5,335 bases of DNA from an uncultured Filifactor sp. (lineage in GTDB: Bacteria; Bacillota; Clostridia; Peptostreptococcales; Filifactoraceae). This document shows positions 4,996 to 5,335 of the stretch, in pieces. How positions within the stretch are numbered: the first letter of the stretch is position 1; each line of letters starts with the position of its first letter. Position numbers and translations under genes: made by a program. Where the stretch lies: the NCBI GenBank assembly GCA_947254385.1, contig CAMYCP010000100.1:1-5335 (forward strand). The letters are read 5' to 3'. The notes beneath the pieces were generated by a model, which saw only the letters and a program-made list of their open reading frames with translations, was not told the origin of the DNA and did not search any database.

Positions 4996-5335
4996 TTATT
5001 CACGTGTTCTGCTTTTCAGATTTATATCAACTGCATATTTTTTTTTCAATATGTCTTCGGCGAATTTGAAGTTTTTTACATATTCGGGTAAATATACGCT
5101 GATTTTTTTAAATTCACGGTGGGTGATGTCAAGTTTCAGTTTGTTTTCAATTTCATCAAATATCAAATTTTCTTTTTTATATGTCAGGTAGCCGTCCGAA
5201 ACAAATAAACGTCGTCTTAAGGATTCTCCGTCTTTTTTTCTGATTAGTTCAACTATGCCGGTAGATGTCATGTCTTTAAAGCCGGTTTTTACGTTTTCGG
5301 CAAGGCAAAGTTTTTTTATTTCTGATATGAGTTTG
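4996..5335 (-). CDS. C-terminal part of an RNase E/G-family protein, partial at the window edge
   Basis: RNase E/G proteins are endoribonucleases for rRNA maturation and mRNA decay. The frame is open from the window edge, so the 112 visible codons are the end of a longer gene, not a small gene starting at the ATG at 5271. The stretch ENVKTGFKDMTSTGIVELIRKKDGESL-type (fragment residues about 13-39) fits the family's conserved 'T.lGLvEmTRKR' segment that ends the catalytic domain. What follows (SVYLPEYVKNFKF, then a lysine-rich strand) resembles the small domain after it. The family usually has a CPxCxGxG Zn-link directly after the RKR segment; here it reads LFVSDGYLTYKKE with no cysteine. This may be a divergent branch without the metal link. 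The assignment rests on a short segment, so the family is likely but not certain. The stop is 147 bp before the methyltransferase gene on the same strand. Confidence 0.6.
   Translation of the reverse strand, partial: KLISEIKKLCLAENVKTGFKDMTSTGIVELIRKKDGESLRRRLFVSDGYLTYKKENLIFDEIENKLKLDITHREFKKISVYLPEYVKNFKFAEDILKKKYAVDINLKSRTRE

Noticed and set aside
4996..5271. A complete 91-residue small gene starting at the ATG at 5271.
   Set aside because: The frame stays open through the window edge, and the 21 codons before this ATG continue the family-like sequence (SEIKKLCLAENVKTGFKD). The ATG is internal.

Overview
The window (5,335 bp, AT-rich) looks like a chromosomal stretch of a low-GC anaerobic Firmicute, Clostridia-like. 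This rests on the AT-rich codons, the strong AGGAG and GAGGTG type ribosome binding sites, a TTG start, and the style of the UvrC and TnpB proteins. The genus cannot be read from the sequence. Every gene I can support lies on the minus strand, so transcription runs from high to low coordinates.

Right to left: 4996-5335 holds the C-terminal part of a protein resembling RNase E/G, cut by the window edge. A 147-bp AT-rich gap (4849-4995) carries a short palindrome, direct repeats and possible promoter elements. Next comes a compact unit of three genes: a SAM-dependent methyltransferase of the RlmI/RlmK-like type (3970-4848), a previously unnamed single-pass membrane protein with a very charged, repetitive cytoplasmic tail (3273-3980), and uvrC (1431-3257). 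The first pair overlaps by 11 bp and the second pair is 15 bp apart, so they are probably co-transcribed. A strong hairpin terminator (1407-1459) closes the unit, and its upstream arm is part of the last uvrC codons.

Directly beyond that terminator sits the left end of an IS200/IS605-superfamily element of the tnpB-only (IS1341-like) kind. It consists of a 10-bp hairpin, a second hairpin, a 19-bp perfect inverted repeat that contains the tnpB promoter, and an intact tnpB (5-1255). TnpB proteins are RNA-guided DNA nucleases. The end of tnpB should also encode the start of its guide RNA (omega RNA/reRNA), whose guide portion lies outside the window. No tnpA is present between the left end and tnpB.

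The host genes are ordinary housekeeping functions: RNA processing, probable rRNA methylation and nucleotide excision repair. The points most worth a second look are the layered left-end structures around the tnpB promoter, the insertion beside the uvrC terminator, the unnamed membrane protein inside the uvrC unit, and the apparent lack of Zn-link cysteines in the RNase-like protein. I see no CRISPR array, tRNA, rRNA or phage genes.
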